A DNA stretch of 64,000 nucleotides from Moraxellaceae bacterium (GCA_029267635.1 JAJUIK010000006.1:62001-126000), one strand, 5' to 3'. Numbered from the stretch's first letter, positions 8,470 to 16,079 are shown. Made by a program: numbers and translations. The notes: generated by a model not told the origin, from the sequence alone.

Positions 8470-8706
8470 GTGAGCGATATCGAACAACGCGTTAAACAAG
8501 CGGTTGCAGAACAACTTGGCATGAAAGCTGAAGAAATCAAAAATGAAGCGTCTTTCATGGATGATTTGGGTGCAGACTCTCTAGATCTAGTTGAGCTTGT
8601 TATGTCTTTCGAAAATGACTTCGACATCACTATTCCTGATGAAGATTCTAACGAAATCACAACTGTTCAATCAGCAATCGACTACGTAACTAAAAAACTT
8701 GGTTAA
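8470..8706 (+). CDS. acpP: Acyl carrier protein AcpP
   Basis: A 78-residue acidic carrier protein. The phosphopantetheine site is Ser37 in GADSLDLVE. The start is taken as GTG at 8470 with GAGGAG 7 nt upstream; an ATG at 8455 would place the Shine-Dalgarno sequence inside the gene and add five residues foreign to the family. It carries all acyl intermediates for FabD, FabG and other enzymes. The downstream fabF usual in enterics is absent: a terminator follows at once. Confidence 0.97.
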   Translation: MSDIEQRVKQAVAEQLGMKAEEIKNEASFMDDLGADSLDLVELVMSFENDFDITIPDEDSNEITTVQSAIDYVTKKLG

Positions 8707-8740
8707 TTAGTCGAATTTTTCAGTTTGCGCTGAAGAATGT

Positions 8741-8768
8741 AAAAGCCACCTTTATCGGTGGCTTTTTT
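8741..8768 (+). terminator. Terminator after acpP
   Basis: GCCACC and GGTGGC arms with an AAAA lead and six T after the stem; it ends the fabD-fabG-acpP unit. Confidence 0.88.
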
Positions 8769-8902
8769 ATCGACTTAAGATACATAATTTACAACTGATT
8801 ACTTTTCTACCACCAAGAAACTTTTCTTTTTCGTTGGTTTTTAATTATAAAAAGACAGCGGATTTTTTAATCATTAATTCTAAAAATAAGATGGAGAAAA
8901 AG

Positions 8903-9388
8903 ATGGGTCTTTTTGATTTTGTCAAAGGTATTGGTAAAAAGAATACTGCAGCACCGGTGCCACAGCCTACCCCACAAACCGCACCAGCTACACTGGTAGA
9001 ACCGTCCGCGCAAGAGGTTGCCAATAAGTTGCTTGGTTTAATTCAAAGTCTTGGCTTTAGTGTGGAAGGACTTTCGGTGACCTATAATGGCAGTAAAGAC
9101 CTTGCTACGATTAAGGGTGAGGTGAAAAGTCAGGCTGATCGTGAAAAAATCATTCTGGTTGTCGGGAATGTGGATCATGTCGCGCAAGTGGATGACCAAA
9201 TGACAGTGGCAGAGCCTGCACCTGCAAGTCAATTCTATACAGTCAAAGCAGGGGATTCCCTGTCAAAAATTGCCCAGAAGTTTTATGGGGATACTGCACA
9301 ATATCAAAAAATCTTTCAGGCTAATCAACCCATGCTGAAAGATCCAGATGAAATCTTTCCGGGACAAGCCCTGCGTATTCCGCAATAA
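8903..9388 (+). CDS. kbp: Potassium-binding protein Kbp (BON-LysM, YgaU family)
   Basis: A 161-residue protein. It starts MGLFDFVKGIGKK, has a Pro/Ala-rich linker (residues 16-40), a BON domain at about 40-105, and a LysM domain from FYTVKAGDSLSKIAQKFYG to PDEIFPGQALRIPQ at the C-terminus. The layout and both ends match E. coli Kbp (YgaU), a cytoplasmic K+ sensor that compacts on binding potassium; no signal peptide is visible here either. The linker is longer than in E. coli. The start ATG at 8903 has GGAG 6 nt upstream; a longer TTG frame exists but lacks support. It is monocistronic between two terminators. Confidence 0.85.
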   Translation: MGLFDFVKGIGKKNTAAPVPQPTPQTAPATLVEPSAQEVANKLLGLIQSLGFSVEGLSVTYNGSKDLATIKGEVKSQADREKIILVVGNVDHVAQVDDQMTVAEPAPASQFYTVKAGDSLSKIAQKFYGDTAQYQKIFQANQPMLKDPDEIFPGQALRIPQ

Positions 9389-9401
9389 ATACAAATGAAA
9401 T

Positions 9402-9427
9402 AAAAAGGCGTGATTAGCGTCTTTTTT
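9402..9427 (+). terminator. Terminator after kbp
   Basis: An AAAAAGGCG / CGTCTTTTTT stem with one G-T wobble, loop TGATTAG, ending in a T-run. Confidence 0.6.
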
Positions 9428-9501
9428 GTTGAGCTGATGAAAGTGTTACAGGGCTGAATTGCAGAATTGAAAACGCATTTACATGCAAATAGTCTGTAAA
9501 A

Positions 9502-10071
9502 TTATTTCATTTGATTTTGGCTTAGCAGTTGCTGGCGAATTTCACGGAACAGTTCCGCCTGATATAAAGCGTCTGCTAAGGCATGATGGTTTTTGATCAG
9601 TTGTGGGTGCAGCCGTTGGTCTATGTGTTTAGAGGTGGTTTCAGACCATGTGCAGCCCATCACCCCCATATAATAAGCTTTAATATCTAGTCCGCTGACA
9701 CCAAAGGGATTGTGACCCAGAAATGTCCAAAAATAATAATTGATAAATGACCAGTCAAAAGTGGCATTTAAACCGACAAAGACCAGTTGTTCATTCTTTT
9801 GAATTAAAGCGTTAAGCCATTGTTCAAATTGGTTCATCGCCTGTACCGGCTCTAGGCCGCTGTGTTGTAAATCCGTGAGCGAAAAACCACAGACTTTTAA
9901 TGCTGCGGGAATAAAATTGAGATTGAACGGCTTGAGTTCACAATAAAAAGTCTGTGCTGGATCATCAACATCACAAGCACCGATGGAAAGCATGCTGTAG
10001 TGACCAGGAATAGGACCAGACGCTTCGATATCGACAGAAATATATCGTTCTGTTTTTTTATTCATGCTCAT
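9502..10071 (-). CDS. DEDDh-type 3'-5' exonuclease family protein
   Basis: A 189-residue RNase H-fold exonuclease of the DnaQ/RNase T type. Exo I is SVDIEASGP (Asp and Glu ligands, residues 13-21), Exo II is GLNATFDWSF (Asp near 107), and Exo III is HHALADA with the catalytic His and last Asp near 162-166; all four acidic ligands and the His are kept. The substrate cannot be read from sequence: it is not the polymerase proofreading subunit by length or N-terminus, and could act on RNA or DNA. The start may be the second ATG at 10065, which has a better spaced GGGA. It follows an unknown membrane-anchored gene on the same strand with a 9-nt gap. Confidence 0.8.
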   Translation of the reverse strand: MSMNKKTERYISVDIEASGPIPGHYSMLSIGACDVDDPAQTFYCELKPFNLNFIPAALKVCGFSLTDLQHSGLEPVQAMNQFEQWLNALIQKNEQLVFVGLNATFDWSFINYYFWTFLGHNPFGVSGLDIKAYYMGVMGCTWSETTSKHIDQRLHPQLIKNHHALADALYQAELFREIRQQLLSQNQMK

Positions 10072-10080
10072 TTCCCAAAT

Positions 10081-10677
10081 TTAGAAATCTCGTGAGGTAA
10101 TCGGGCGAGAGTGCAGATTGCCATCAATATTTTCTTGGAAATAGATTTGATGACCCATAATCTGCGTACGAGTTGCACCTGAAGATAAATGCTCTACCGA
10201 TTTATAAAAATTAAAAAGATGTTCAAACTCTTTATAGCTTGTTGTAGACCCAAATAAATGTTCGTCACCATACCATTCATCTCCTGCAGCGACACGGATA
10301 ATAAACTCTCCTAAAGGGACTTTGACTTGGGTGATCTGATGATGTGGAGCTTTAATCGTCATCACGATTTTTTGGGTATGTTTATCTAGTAATTTGAGAT
10401 AAGTATGTTGTTGAACAGTATGAATGGTAAAAGAAGCTTCAAGCGGTGCGGATGTATAAATTTTGTCGATGCCTTGAGAGAAGGGTTGTACGGGTGGTTT
10501 TTGTTTTTCTGGTTGGAATGAATGCTGTGCAATAGGTAATGCTGGATTTGAGGTTTTTCTTTCTTGAAGAGCCAATACTACTGCAATAATAATTATCGCA
10601 ATCACAATACCAAAAACATTATTTTGTATGAGTGATTTAGTCTTACTTTGTCGTTTAGAAGGAAATTTACGGTTCAT
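10081..10677 (-). CDS. Uncharacterised single-pass membrane protein
   Basis: 198 residues that I cannot assign to a characterised family. The first 19 residues are basic, followed by one hydrophobic segment (about 22-39, rich in Ile and Val) that should anchor the protein with its C-terminus outside the cytoplasm. A Pro/Gln-rich stretch (45-68) then leads to a globular part of about 120 residues. Residues 120-150 contain VPLGEFIIRVAAGDEWYGDEHLFG, which is longer than I quote as a motif elsewhere only by context; its core WYGDEHLFG with the PLGEF strand resembles a conserved block I know only from uncharacterised proteins. It lies 9 nt upstream of the exonuclease gene, so co-transcription is likely. 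Confidence 0.6.
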   Translation of the reverse strand: MNRKFPSKRQSKTKSLIQNNVFGIVIAIIIIAVVLALQERKTSNPALPIAQHSFQPEKQKPPVQPFSQGIDKIYTSAPLEASFTIHTVQQHTYLKLLDKHTQKIVMTIKAPHHQITQVKVPLGEFIIRVAAGDEWYGDEHLFGSTTSYKEFEHLFNFYKSVEHLSSGATRTQIMGHQIYFQENIDGNLHSRPITSRDF

Positions 10678-10742
10678 GTTTTTATTTTTTGATTAAATAA
10701 TAAAACTAACTTACAGATTTACCTGAATTTAATCAAGATAAT

Positions 10743-10768
10743 AAAAAACCCACCGAAGTGGGTTTTTT
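10743..10768 (-). terminator. Terminator of nrdB
   Basis: CCCAC and GTGGG arms with a CGAA tetraloop and six A / six T on the two sides, 11 nt beyond the nrdB stop. Symmetrical, so it could act in both directions. Confidence 0.85.
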
Positions 10769-10778
10769 AAGAACTAGA

Positions 10779-12062
10779 TTACCAGCTTAACGCACCGCCA
10801 GTTTGATAGTCTGTCACGCGTGTTTCAAAGAAGTTCTTCTCTTTACGCAAGTCCATCATTTCAGACATCCACTGGAATGGATTATTCACGCCAGCAAACT
10901 GCTCTGGAAGACCAAGCTGAGCCAAACGACGGTTAGCAATGAATTTTAAGTATTCTTCCATCATTGCCGCATTCATGCCAAGTACACCACGTGGCATGGT
11001 GTCACGGGCATATTCAATTTCGAGCATGGTACCTTCAAGAATCATTTGAATCACTTCTTCTTGGAATTCAGCAGTCCATAAATGTGGATTCTCGATCTTG
11101 ATCTGGTTGATCATGTCGATGCCAAAATTCAAGTGCATCGATTCATCACGCAAGATGTACTGGAACTGTTCCGCGACACCATTCATCTTGTTACGGCGGC
11201 CCATCGAAAGAATCTGGGTAAAGCCACAATAGAAGAAAATGCCTTCAAGTACACAATAGAATGCGATCAGGTTGCGCAATAACAATTGATCGTTTTCCGG
11301 TGTGCCGGTGTTGAATGTTGGATCACTTAAAGACTGAGTGTATTTCAAGCCCCATGCAGCTTTGCGTGCTACTGAAGGGACTTCGCGGTACATGTTGAAG
11401 ACTTCGCCTTCATCCATACCTAAAGATTCGATACAGTACTGGTAAGCATGTGTGTGAATGGCTTCTTCAAATGCTTGGCGCAGTAAATACTGACGGCATT
11501 CCGGGTTGGTAATGTGGCGGTAAATGGCCAGTACCAGGTTGTTGGCCACCAATGAATCTGCCGTCGAGAAGAAACCGAGTGAACGCATCACGATGGTACG
11601 CTCATCTTCAGACAAGCCAGTTTCTGATTTCCACAGTGCGATGTCATGATTCATGTTGACTTCTTGTGGCATCCAGTGGTTGGCACAACCATCTAGATAT
11701 TTTTGCCATGCCCATTCGTATTTGAATGGAACCAACTGGTTTAAGTCAGCACGACAGTTGATCATGGCTTTGTCATCAACCTGAACGCGTGCAGCACCCA
11801 TTTCCAGTTCTTCGAGGCCAGGCGCGACGTCGAGATTGTTTAGGGATTCAGATGCTCGAGCCAGCGAATCGGCTGGATTTGCTGATCGCACGGAATAGGT
11901 TCCAGGGGATTCAGGAGCAGCCACACTCGACGACGATTGTTGTGCATCAGATACCATCTGCGTACTAGGCGCTTTTTGCGACTCGACGGGCGTAGGCTTG
12001 GACTCTGTAACAGCCGGTTTTTGCGAATCATCTTCGAAATCGTCCCAACTAAGGATAGACAT
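10779..12062 (-). CDS. nrdB: Ribonucleoside-diphosphate reductase class Ia, beta subunit
   Basis: A 427-residue R2 subunit that houses the diiron-tyrosyl radical used by NrdA to make dNDPs. Iron ligands and radical can be read: Asp169, Glu200 and His203, Tyr207 (EAIHTHAY), Glu273, and Glu307 with His310 (RDESMH). The ATG at 12062 (MSILSWDDF) is chosen because SWDDF-type N-termini are usual; the frame continues upstream through three more ATG codons to 12149. Residues 10-95 form a low-complexity Ser/Pro/Gln/Ala linker before the fold, so the protein is longer than E. coli NrdB (376 aa). nrdA lies upstream on the same strand, more than 600 nt away. Confidence 0.95.
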   Translation of the reverse strand: MSILSWDDFEDDSQKPAVTESKPTPVESQKAPSTQMVSDAQQSSSSVAAPESPGTYSVRSANPADSLARASESLNNLDVAPGLEELEMGAARVQVDDKAMINCRADLNQLVPFKYEWAWQKYLDGCANHWMPQEVNMNHDIALWKSETGLSEDERTIVMRSLGFFSTADSLVANNLVLAIYRHITNPECRQYLLRQAFEEAIHTHAYQYCIESLGMDEGEVFNMYREVPSVARKAAWGLKYTQSLSDPTFNTGTPENDQLLLRNLIAFYCVLEGIFFYCGFTQILSMGRRNKMNGVAEQFQYILRDESMHLNFGIDMINQIKIENPHLWTAEFQEEVIQMILEGTMLEIEYARDTMPRGVLGMNAAMMEEYLKFIANRRLAQLGLPEQFAGVNNPFQWMSEMMDLRKEKNFFETRVTDYQTGGALSW

Positions 12063-12170
12063 ATCTGTTCTCGCTTCGTTGCTTATATCTGTGGTCGACA
12101 TCTTTGCAAGCGAAGATGTCATTACTATACGCTGATTCTGTTTAAGCAAAATTAAGTTTTGTCGCTGAAT

Positions 12171-12198
12171 GTTCTAAATTTCTACTTTTGTTTAGAAC
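12171..12198. repeat. Inverted repeat upstream of nrdB
   Basis: GTTCTAAA (12171-12178) and TTTAGAAC (12191-12198), 8-bp perfect arms with a 12-nt loop, about 110 nt upstream of the chosen nrdB ATG. It could be an operator or a leader hairpin; no function is known to me. Confidence 0.5.
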
Positions 12199-12275
12199 AC
12201 TCCTTACATGACTTCTTTTGCTGATCTTGCTGCCCACGAAATTGAACGAAGGCATGCATATACTATTGGGTTATA

Positions 12276-12350
12276 GAAAAAGAAAAGATCAGTACCGTAA
12301 TTCCCAATTCATAAGTTGGTGTCATATGGAGCGTGATCTTTTTCTTTTAC
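12276..12350. repeat. Long-loop inverted repeat in the nrdA-nrdB spacer
   Basis: AAAAGATCA near 12284-12292 pairs with TGATCTTTT near 12334-12342, and both flanks continue as A/G-rich and T/C-rich tracts, giving an imperfect stem of about 15 bp with a loop of about 40 nt. On the minus strand the distal arm is T-rich, so it could act as a weak terminator or a processing site between nrdA and nrdB. Confidence 0.45.
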
Positions 12351-12390
12351 TAAGTAGAGATTGCTCTTTATAAGAACAATCCCTAAGTTT

Positions 12391-12549
12391 TTATAAACTG
12401 AAAGTAGTAATTAAGAGTTTGCAAACCAATTCGTTTTTTAGTAGTACATCAATTGCTAAGACCAAATTGGTACTCGCTTCGATAACATTTGCTGAACCAT
12501 TTAGGATCGCAGGCAGTTGTAACAAAAAGGTTATTAAGATCAAACTCAT
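12391..12549 (-). CDS. Possible 52-residue hydrophobic small protein
   Basis: An ATG-to-TAA frame of 52 codons in the nrdA-nrdB spacer, too short for usual gene calling. It has a clear GGGAG 8 nt before the ATG. The product begins MSLILITFLLQLPAIL and is strongly hydrophobic through residue 16, then mixed, with a second hydrophobic part near 28-37 and a third near 44-52. This could be a small membrane protein, or an accidental frame in AT-rich DNA. No family is recognised. It sits on the same strand as nrdA and nrdB, 140 nt after nrdA, and would be co-transcribed if nrdA transcripts read through the preceding hairpins. Confidence 0.3.
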   Translation of the reverse strand: MSLILITFLLQLPAILNGSANVIEASTNLVLAIDVLLKNELVCKLLITTFSL

Positions 12550-12595
12550 TAAGTGAGCTCCCAAATTATTAAAATTTAAAAAGATGGAAACTACT

Positions 12596-12664
12596 CACAT
12601 GGCTATGTGCTAGTAAAACGACTACTAGAGTCACATTATTTGCCACCTAAGTAGCTAATAATGT
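12596..12664 (-). repeat. Three consecutive stem-loops just after nrdA
   Basis: Reading in the nrdA direction, three hairpins lie back to back: ACATTATT/AATAATGT (12664-12633, 16-nt loop), CTAGTA/TACTAG (12628-12610, 7-nt loop) and CACAT/ATGTG (12609-12596, 4-nt loop). All arms are perfect. No T-run follows the last stem immediately. They begin 25 nt past the nrdA stop and may protect the nrdA mRNA end, attenuate nrdB, or form a small structured RNA. Confidence 0.55.
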
Positions 12665-12688
12665 TCTTTGACTTCTAGCCGTTTATTA

Positions 12689-15520
12689 TTACTGACACGC
12701 CTCGCAATCAGGATTGTCAATCGAGCACGCCATTGGCACTGGTGCTGCTTGAGCAAAGCCATCTTCTTCTGCAGGAACTGCTGCTTGAGTTTCAACCACT
12801 GGGGCTGCAACAGGAACAGCAGTAACCGTTGCCGGTTTTACTGCATTCAATGCACCGGTGTTAATGGTGGATTTTTCCGCAGACGTTGCACCCAAGGCAC
12901 GGAGGTAATAGGTGGTTTTCAAGCCACGTAACCACGCCATCTTGTAGGTAATGTCGAGTTTTTTACCGTTTGCACCCGCGATGTAAAGGTTGAGAGACTG
13001 CGCTTGATCAATCCATTTTTGACGGCGTGAAGCAGCATCCACAATCCAGCGAGTTTCAACTTCAAATGCAGTCGCGAAGATTGCTTTCAGTTCTTCAGGA
13101 ATACGGGAAATCTTTTGGACAGAACCTTCAAAATGTTTCAGGTCATTCACCATCACGGTATCCCATAAACCACGTTCTTTCAGTGCACGAACCAGGTAAG
13201 GGTTGATCACGGTAAATTCGCCAGACAGGTTTGATTTTACATACAAGTTCTGGAATGTCGGCTCAATCGATTGCGATACGCCACAAATGTTGGAAATGGT
13301 TGCAGTTGGTGCAATCGCCATCACGTTGGAGTTACGCATACCGTCTTTTTGCACTTTGGCACGTAAAGTATCCCAGTCCAAACGTTGGGTACGATCCACT
13401 TCAAACATGCGTTCAGGGCGTGATTTCGCCACAATTTCAAGCGAGTCGATTGGCAGGATGCCTTGATCCCACAATGAACCTTTGAATGTAGAGTAAGTGC
13501 CACGCTCAACTGCAAGCTCACTCGAAGTTTGAATCGCGTAGTAGCTGATCACTTCCATCGATTCATCGGCGAAATCAACCGCAGCATCGGAACCATAAGC
13601 CATACCCATTTCGTAGAGCGCATCCTGGAAGCCCATGATGCCCATGCCGACTGGGCGGTGTTTCAAATTCGAGTTTTTCGCTTGTGGTACGGCGTAGTAG
13701 TTGATGTCGATCACGTTATCGAGCATACGGACTGCTGTTTTTACAGTACGTGCCAATTTTTCACGATCGAGCTGGCCACCTTGCACGTGTTGTACCAAGT
13801 TGATCGAACCTAGGTTACATACCGCGATTTCATCCTGATTGGTGTTCAGGGTGATTTCAGTACACAAGTTCGAAGAGTGAACTACGCCTACATGCTGTTG
13901 TGGTGAACGCAAGTTACACACATCTTTGAACGTGATCCAAGGGTGGCCGGTTTCAAACAGCATCGACAACATTTTACGCCACAAGTCTTTCGCACGGACT
14001 TTCTTGTGCAGCATGTTTTGTTCTTTTGCTACAGATTCGTAGTAGGCATAACGTTCTGCGAAGGCTTGACCGGTTAAGTCATGCAAGTCTGGGGTTTCAG
14101 ATGGAGTGAACAAGGTCCATTCGCCATCTTCAAATACACGTTGCATGAACAGGTCAGGCACCCAGTTGGCGGTATTCATATCATGGGTACGACGACGGTC
14201 ATCACCGGTGTTTTTACGCAGCTCCAGGAATTCTTCGATGTCCAAGTGCCAGGTTTCAAGGTAAGCACATACGGCACCTTTACGTTTACCACCTTGGTTT
14301 ACTGCAACAGCGGTATCATTGGCAACTTTCAAGAAGGGCACGACACCTTGTGATTTACCGTTGGTGCCTTTGATGTAGGAATTTAAGGCACGTACTGGTG
14401 TCCAGTCGTTACCCAAACCGCCCGCCCATTTTGACAGCATAGCATTGTCACGCATTGCGCCATAAATGCTGTAAAGGTCATCTGAAATGGTCGTCAGGTA
14501 GCAGCTGGAAAGTTGTGGGCGTAACGTTCCTGAGTTAAACAGGGTTGGGGTTGATGCCATGTAGTCGAAGCTGGACAGCAGGTTATAGAACTCGATCGCA
14601 CGTGCTTCGCGGTCATCTTCCTGAACCGCAAGACCCATTGAAACACGCATGAAGAACAACTGTGGCAATTCAAAGCGGATATCATTGGAATGCAGGAAAT
14701 AGCGGTCAAACAGGGTTTGTAGACCCAGATAAGTAAACTGGTTAGAACGTTCCGGTTGAATCGCGGCAGCCAGTTTTTTCAGGTCAAATTTTAACAGCTC
14801 AGGGTCAAGCAGTTCGAGTTCAACCCCTTTTTGCAAGAAAGCTTCAAGGGCATCATTTTCCAGTGTATCGGTCGATAAGCCTAAGAACTCCAGACCGGTT
14901 GCCACCAATTCATCACGTAACAGGCGTGCAGTGACATAGGTGTAATTGGGTTCTTGCTCGATACGGGTACGTGTTGCCATCATCATCGTGGTGGCGATGT
15001 CGGATGATTTTACGCCGTTGTAGAGGTTCTTTACGGTTTCATCGATAATCGCTTGAACATCAATACCTTCCAGACCTTCACTGGCTTTTTCAATCGTGGC
15101 CTTGAGTTTGCTCAAGTCGAGTGGTTGAAGCTGGCCATTTACATCGGTAATTTGCAAGGTTGGATGGTGGTTAGCATTGTTCTGCTGACGTGCTGTTGCA
15201 CGCTGTTCGCGGTAAATCACATAAGCACGCGCCACTTTTTGTTCACCGGTACGCATAAGTGCCAGTTCAACCTGGTCCTGAATTTCTTCAATATGAATGG
15301 TGCCACCGGAAGGCAAGCGACGATTGAACGTATTTAACACCATTTCGGTCAATTGGCTGATGCGATCATGAATGCGGCTCGAATCTGCACTTTGTTGGCC
15401 TTCGACAGCTAAAAAAGCTTTTCCAATCGCAACTGAAATCTTTTCAGCATCAAAAGCGGCAACATCTCCGGTGCGTTTGATCACTTGTAATTGACCGGGA
15501 GTGGATGTAATTACGCTCAT
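12689..15520 (-). CDS. nrdA: Ribonucleoside-diphosphate reductase class Ia, alpha subunit
   Basis: The 943-residue catalytic subunit that reduces NDPs to dNDPs. Residues about 10-105 are an ATP-cone (allosteric activity site), and residues about 122-210 look like a second, degenerate ATP-cone, as in Pseudomonas aeruginosa NrdA; this explains the excess over E. coli NrdA (761 aa). The barrel has SSCYL (substrate cysteine), NLCTEI and AVCNLGSINL (radical cysteine region) and the PTATISNICG loop. The C-terminal tail ends CSIDNPDCEACQ, with the CxxC redox pair that receives electrons from thioredoxin or glutaredoxin. Between barrel and tail is an Ala/Val/Pro-rich flexible linker. NrdR boxes and a DnaA box lie upstream. 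Confidence 0.96.
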   Translation of the reverse strand: MSVITSTPGQLQVIKRTGDVAAFDAEKISVAIGKAFLAVEGQQSADSSRIHDRISQLTEMVLNTFNRRLPSGGTIHIEEIQDQVELALMRTGEQKVARAYVIYREQRATARQQNNANHHPTLQITDVNGQLQPLDLSKLKATIEKASEGLEGIDVQAIIDETVKNLYNGVKSSDIATTMMMATRTRIEQEPNYTYVTARLLRDELVATGLEFLGLSTDTLENDALEAFLQKGVELELLDPELLKFDLKKLAAAIQPERSNQFTYLGLQTLFDRYFLHSNDIRFELPQLFFMRVSMGLAVQEDDREARAIEFYNLLSSFDYMASTPTLFNSGTLRPQLSSCYLTTISDDLYSIYGAMRDNAMLSKWAGGLGNDWTPVRALNSYIKGTNGKSQGVVPFLKVANDTAVAVNQGGKRKGAVCAYLETWHLDIEEFLELRKNTGDDRRRTHDMNTANWVPDLFMQRVFEDGEWTLFTPSETPDLHDLTGQAFAERYAYYESVAKEQNMLHKKVRAKDLWRKMLSMLFETGHPWITFKDVCNLRSPQQHVGVVHSSNLCTEITLNTNQDEIAVCNLGSINLVQHVQGGQLDREKLARTVKTAVRMLDNVIDINYYAVPQAKNSNLKHRPVGMGIMGFQDALYEMGMAYGSDAAVDFADESMEVISYYAIQTSSELAVERGTYSTFKGSLWDQGILPIDSLEIVAKSRPERMFEVDRTQRLDWDTLRAKVQKDGMRNSNVMAIAPTATISNICGVSQSIEPTFQNLYVKSNLSGEFTVINPYLVRALKERGLWDTVMVNDLKHFEGSVQKISRIPEELKAIFATAFEVETRWIVDAASRRQKWIDQAQSLNLYIAGANGKKLDITYKMAWLRGLKTTYYLRALGATSAEKSTINTGALNAVKPATVTAVPVAAPVVETQAAVPAEEDGFAQAAPVPMACSIDNPDCEACQ

Positions 15521-15606
15521 TTCGGCATAGCTCCATTGTCTTCATTGTTATGTTTATGGACCAGTTGAATCGGGCAAAAAAAGAGCCGCGATGTGTGGGG
15601 GAATAA

Positions 15607-15652
15607 ACACAAGACTTAGTGGTTTAAAATCAATTTGAACACAAGATACGGG
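15607..15652. promoter_or_regulatory. Pair of NrdR boxes upstream of nrdA
   Basis: ACACAAGACTTAGTG begins at 15607 and ACACAAGATACGGG at 15639. Both match the consensus bound by NrdR, the ATP/dATP-sensing repressor of ribonucleotide reductase genes, and their start-to-start distance of 32 bp (three helical turns) is the spacing usual for NrdR box pairs. They lie 87-132 nt upstream of the nrdA ATG. On the minus strand a weak TTGATC -N17- TATCTT promoter would overlap the distal box. Confidence 0.75.
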
Positions 15653-15814
15653 AAATTTGAAGGGAGATCAATATTGACATTTTCTTAAAAATTTTGATCG
15701 GACCGAGATCGCTCGCTGGCAAAATCCCCCTTATTTTTTTGCTTCTTTTGGGAAGCCTTAATTGGCAAGGGCATAGCATAGCAAACCCGATCTTGAGGTG
15801 CTTATAGATAACCT

Positions 15815-15823
15815 TGTGGATAA
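15815..15823 (-). promoter_or_regulatory. Perfect DnaA box upstream of nrdA
   Basis: TTATCCACA on the minus strand, about 295 nt upstream of the nrdA ATG and 257 nt upstream of bfmR. DnaA binds upstream of nrdAB in E. coli and couples dNTP supply to replication; a similar role is an inference here. A single 9-mer can also occur by chance. Confidence 0.5.
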
Positions 15824-15987
15824 CTAAAAAAGCCCGGATTTAATCAGGCACTTTCTGAACAGGGCTGCAATATACAAGAAAATTATGACAAAAGCGCGAT
15901 AAGGTAAACGGAACCTTTAAGGAGAGTGAATGGCGTGAACTTTAACAAAATGCTGCTGACGTGTATGGGTTTGGTGAACAGCATCTT

Positions 15988-16002
15988 GTTTACAATGTAA
16001 AC
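15988..16002. promoter_or_regulatory. Palindrome upstream of bfmR, candidate operator
   Basis: GTTTACA-A-TGTAAAC, a perfect 7-bp-arm palindrome overlapping the putative spacer of the bfmR promoter, 78-92 nt ahead of the ATG. BfmR of A. baumannii is reported to bind its own promoter; whether this is that site is an inference. Confidence 0.5.
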
Positions 16003-16079
16003 GTGTGTATATTGCAAGCTATGAGTGATGTATCCCTCAGATTTATAAGGATACACCCAACCAGAAGAGGGATAGGTAA

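Larger units (their letters stand above)
12150..12688. other. Spacer between nrdA and nrdB (overview)
   Basis: 539 nt of AT-rich DNA between nrdA and the longest possible nrdB frame. It holds, in the nrdA-to-nrdB direction, three tandem hairpins, a possible 52-codon ORF, a palindrome at 12360-12380 (ATTGCTCTT and AAGAACAAT, one mismatch), a long-loop inverted repeat, a 25-codon ATG frame (12182-12259, basic, with CKEC and no ribosome-binding site) and the inverted repeat at 12171-12198. I see no convincing NrdR box pair here. Confidence 0.6.
15521..16079. other. Divergent control region between nrdA and bfmR
   Basis: 559 nt without a gene of normal size. On the nrdA side: the NrdR box pair and the DnaA box. 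On the bfmR side: a palindrome at 15988-16002, a possible TTGTTT -N16- TATATT promoter near 15987-16014, and a small GTG frame of 21 codons (15935-16000) preceded by AAGGAG. No tRNA or riboswitch was recognised. Confidence 0.6.

Noticed and set aside
12208..12276. 22-codon plus-strand ATG frame in the nrdA-nrdB spacer
   Set aside because: No ribosome-binding site, wrong strand for the operon, and very short.
15930..15938. Two-codon minimal ORF (ATG GCG TGA) with AAGGAG 5 nt upstream of bfmR leader region
   Set aside because: Such minimal ORFs are expected by chance; only the longer overlapping GTG frame is mentioned, and cautiously.
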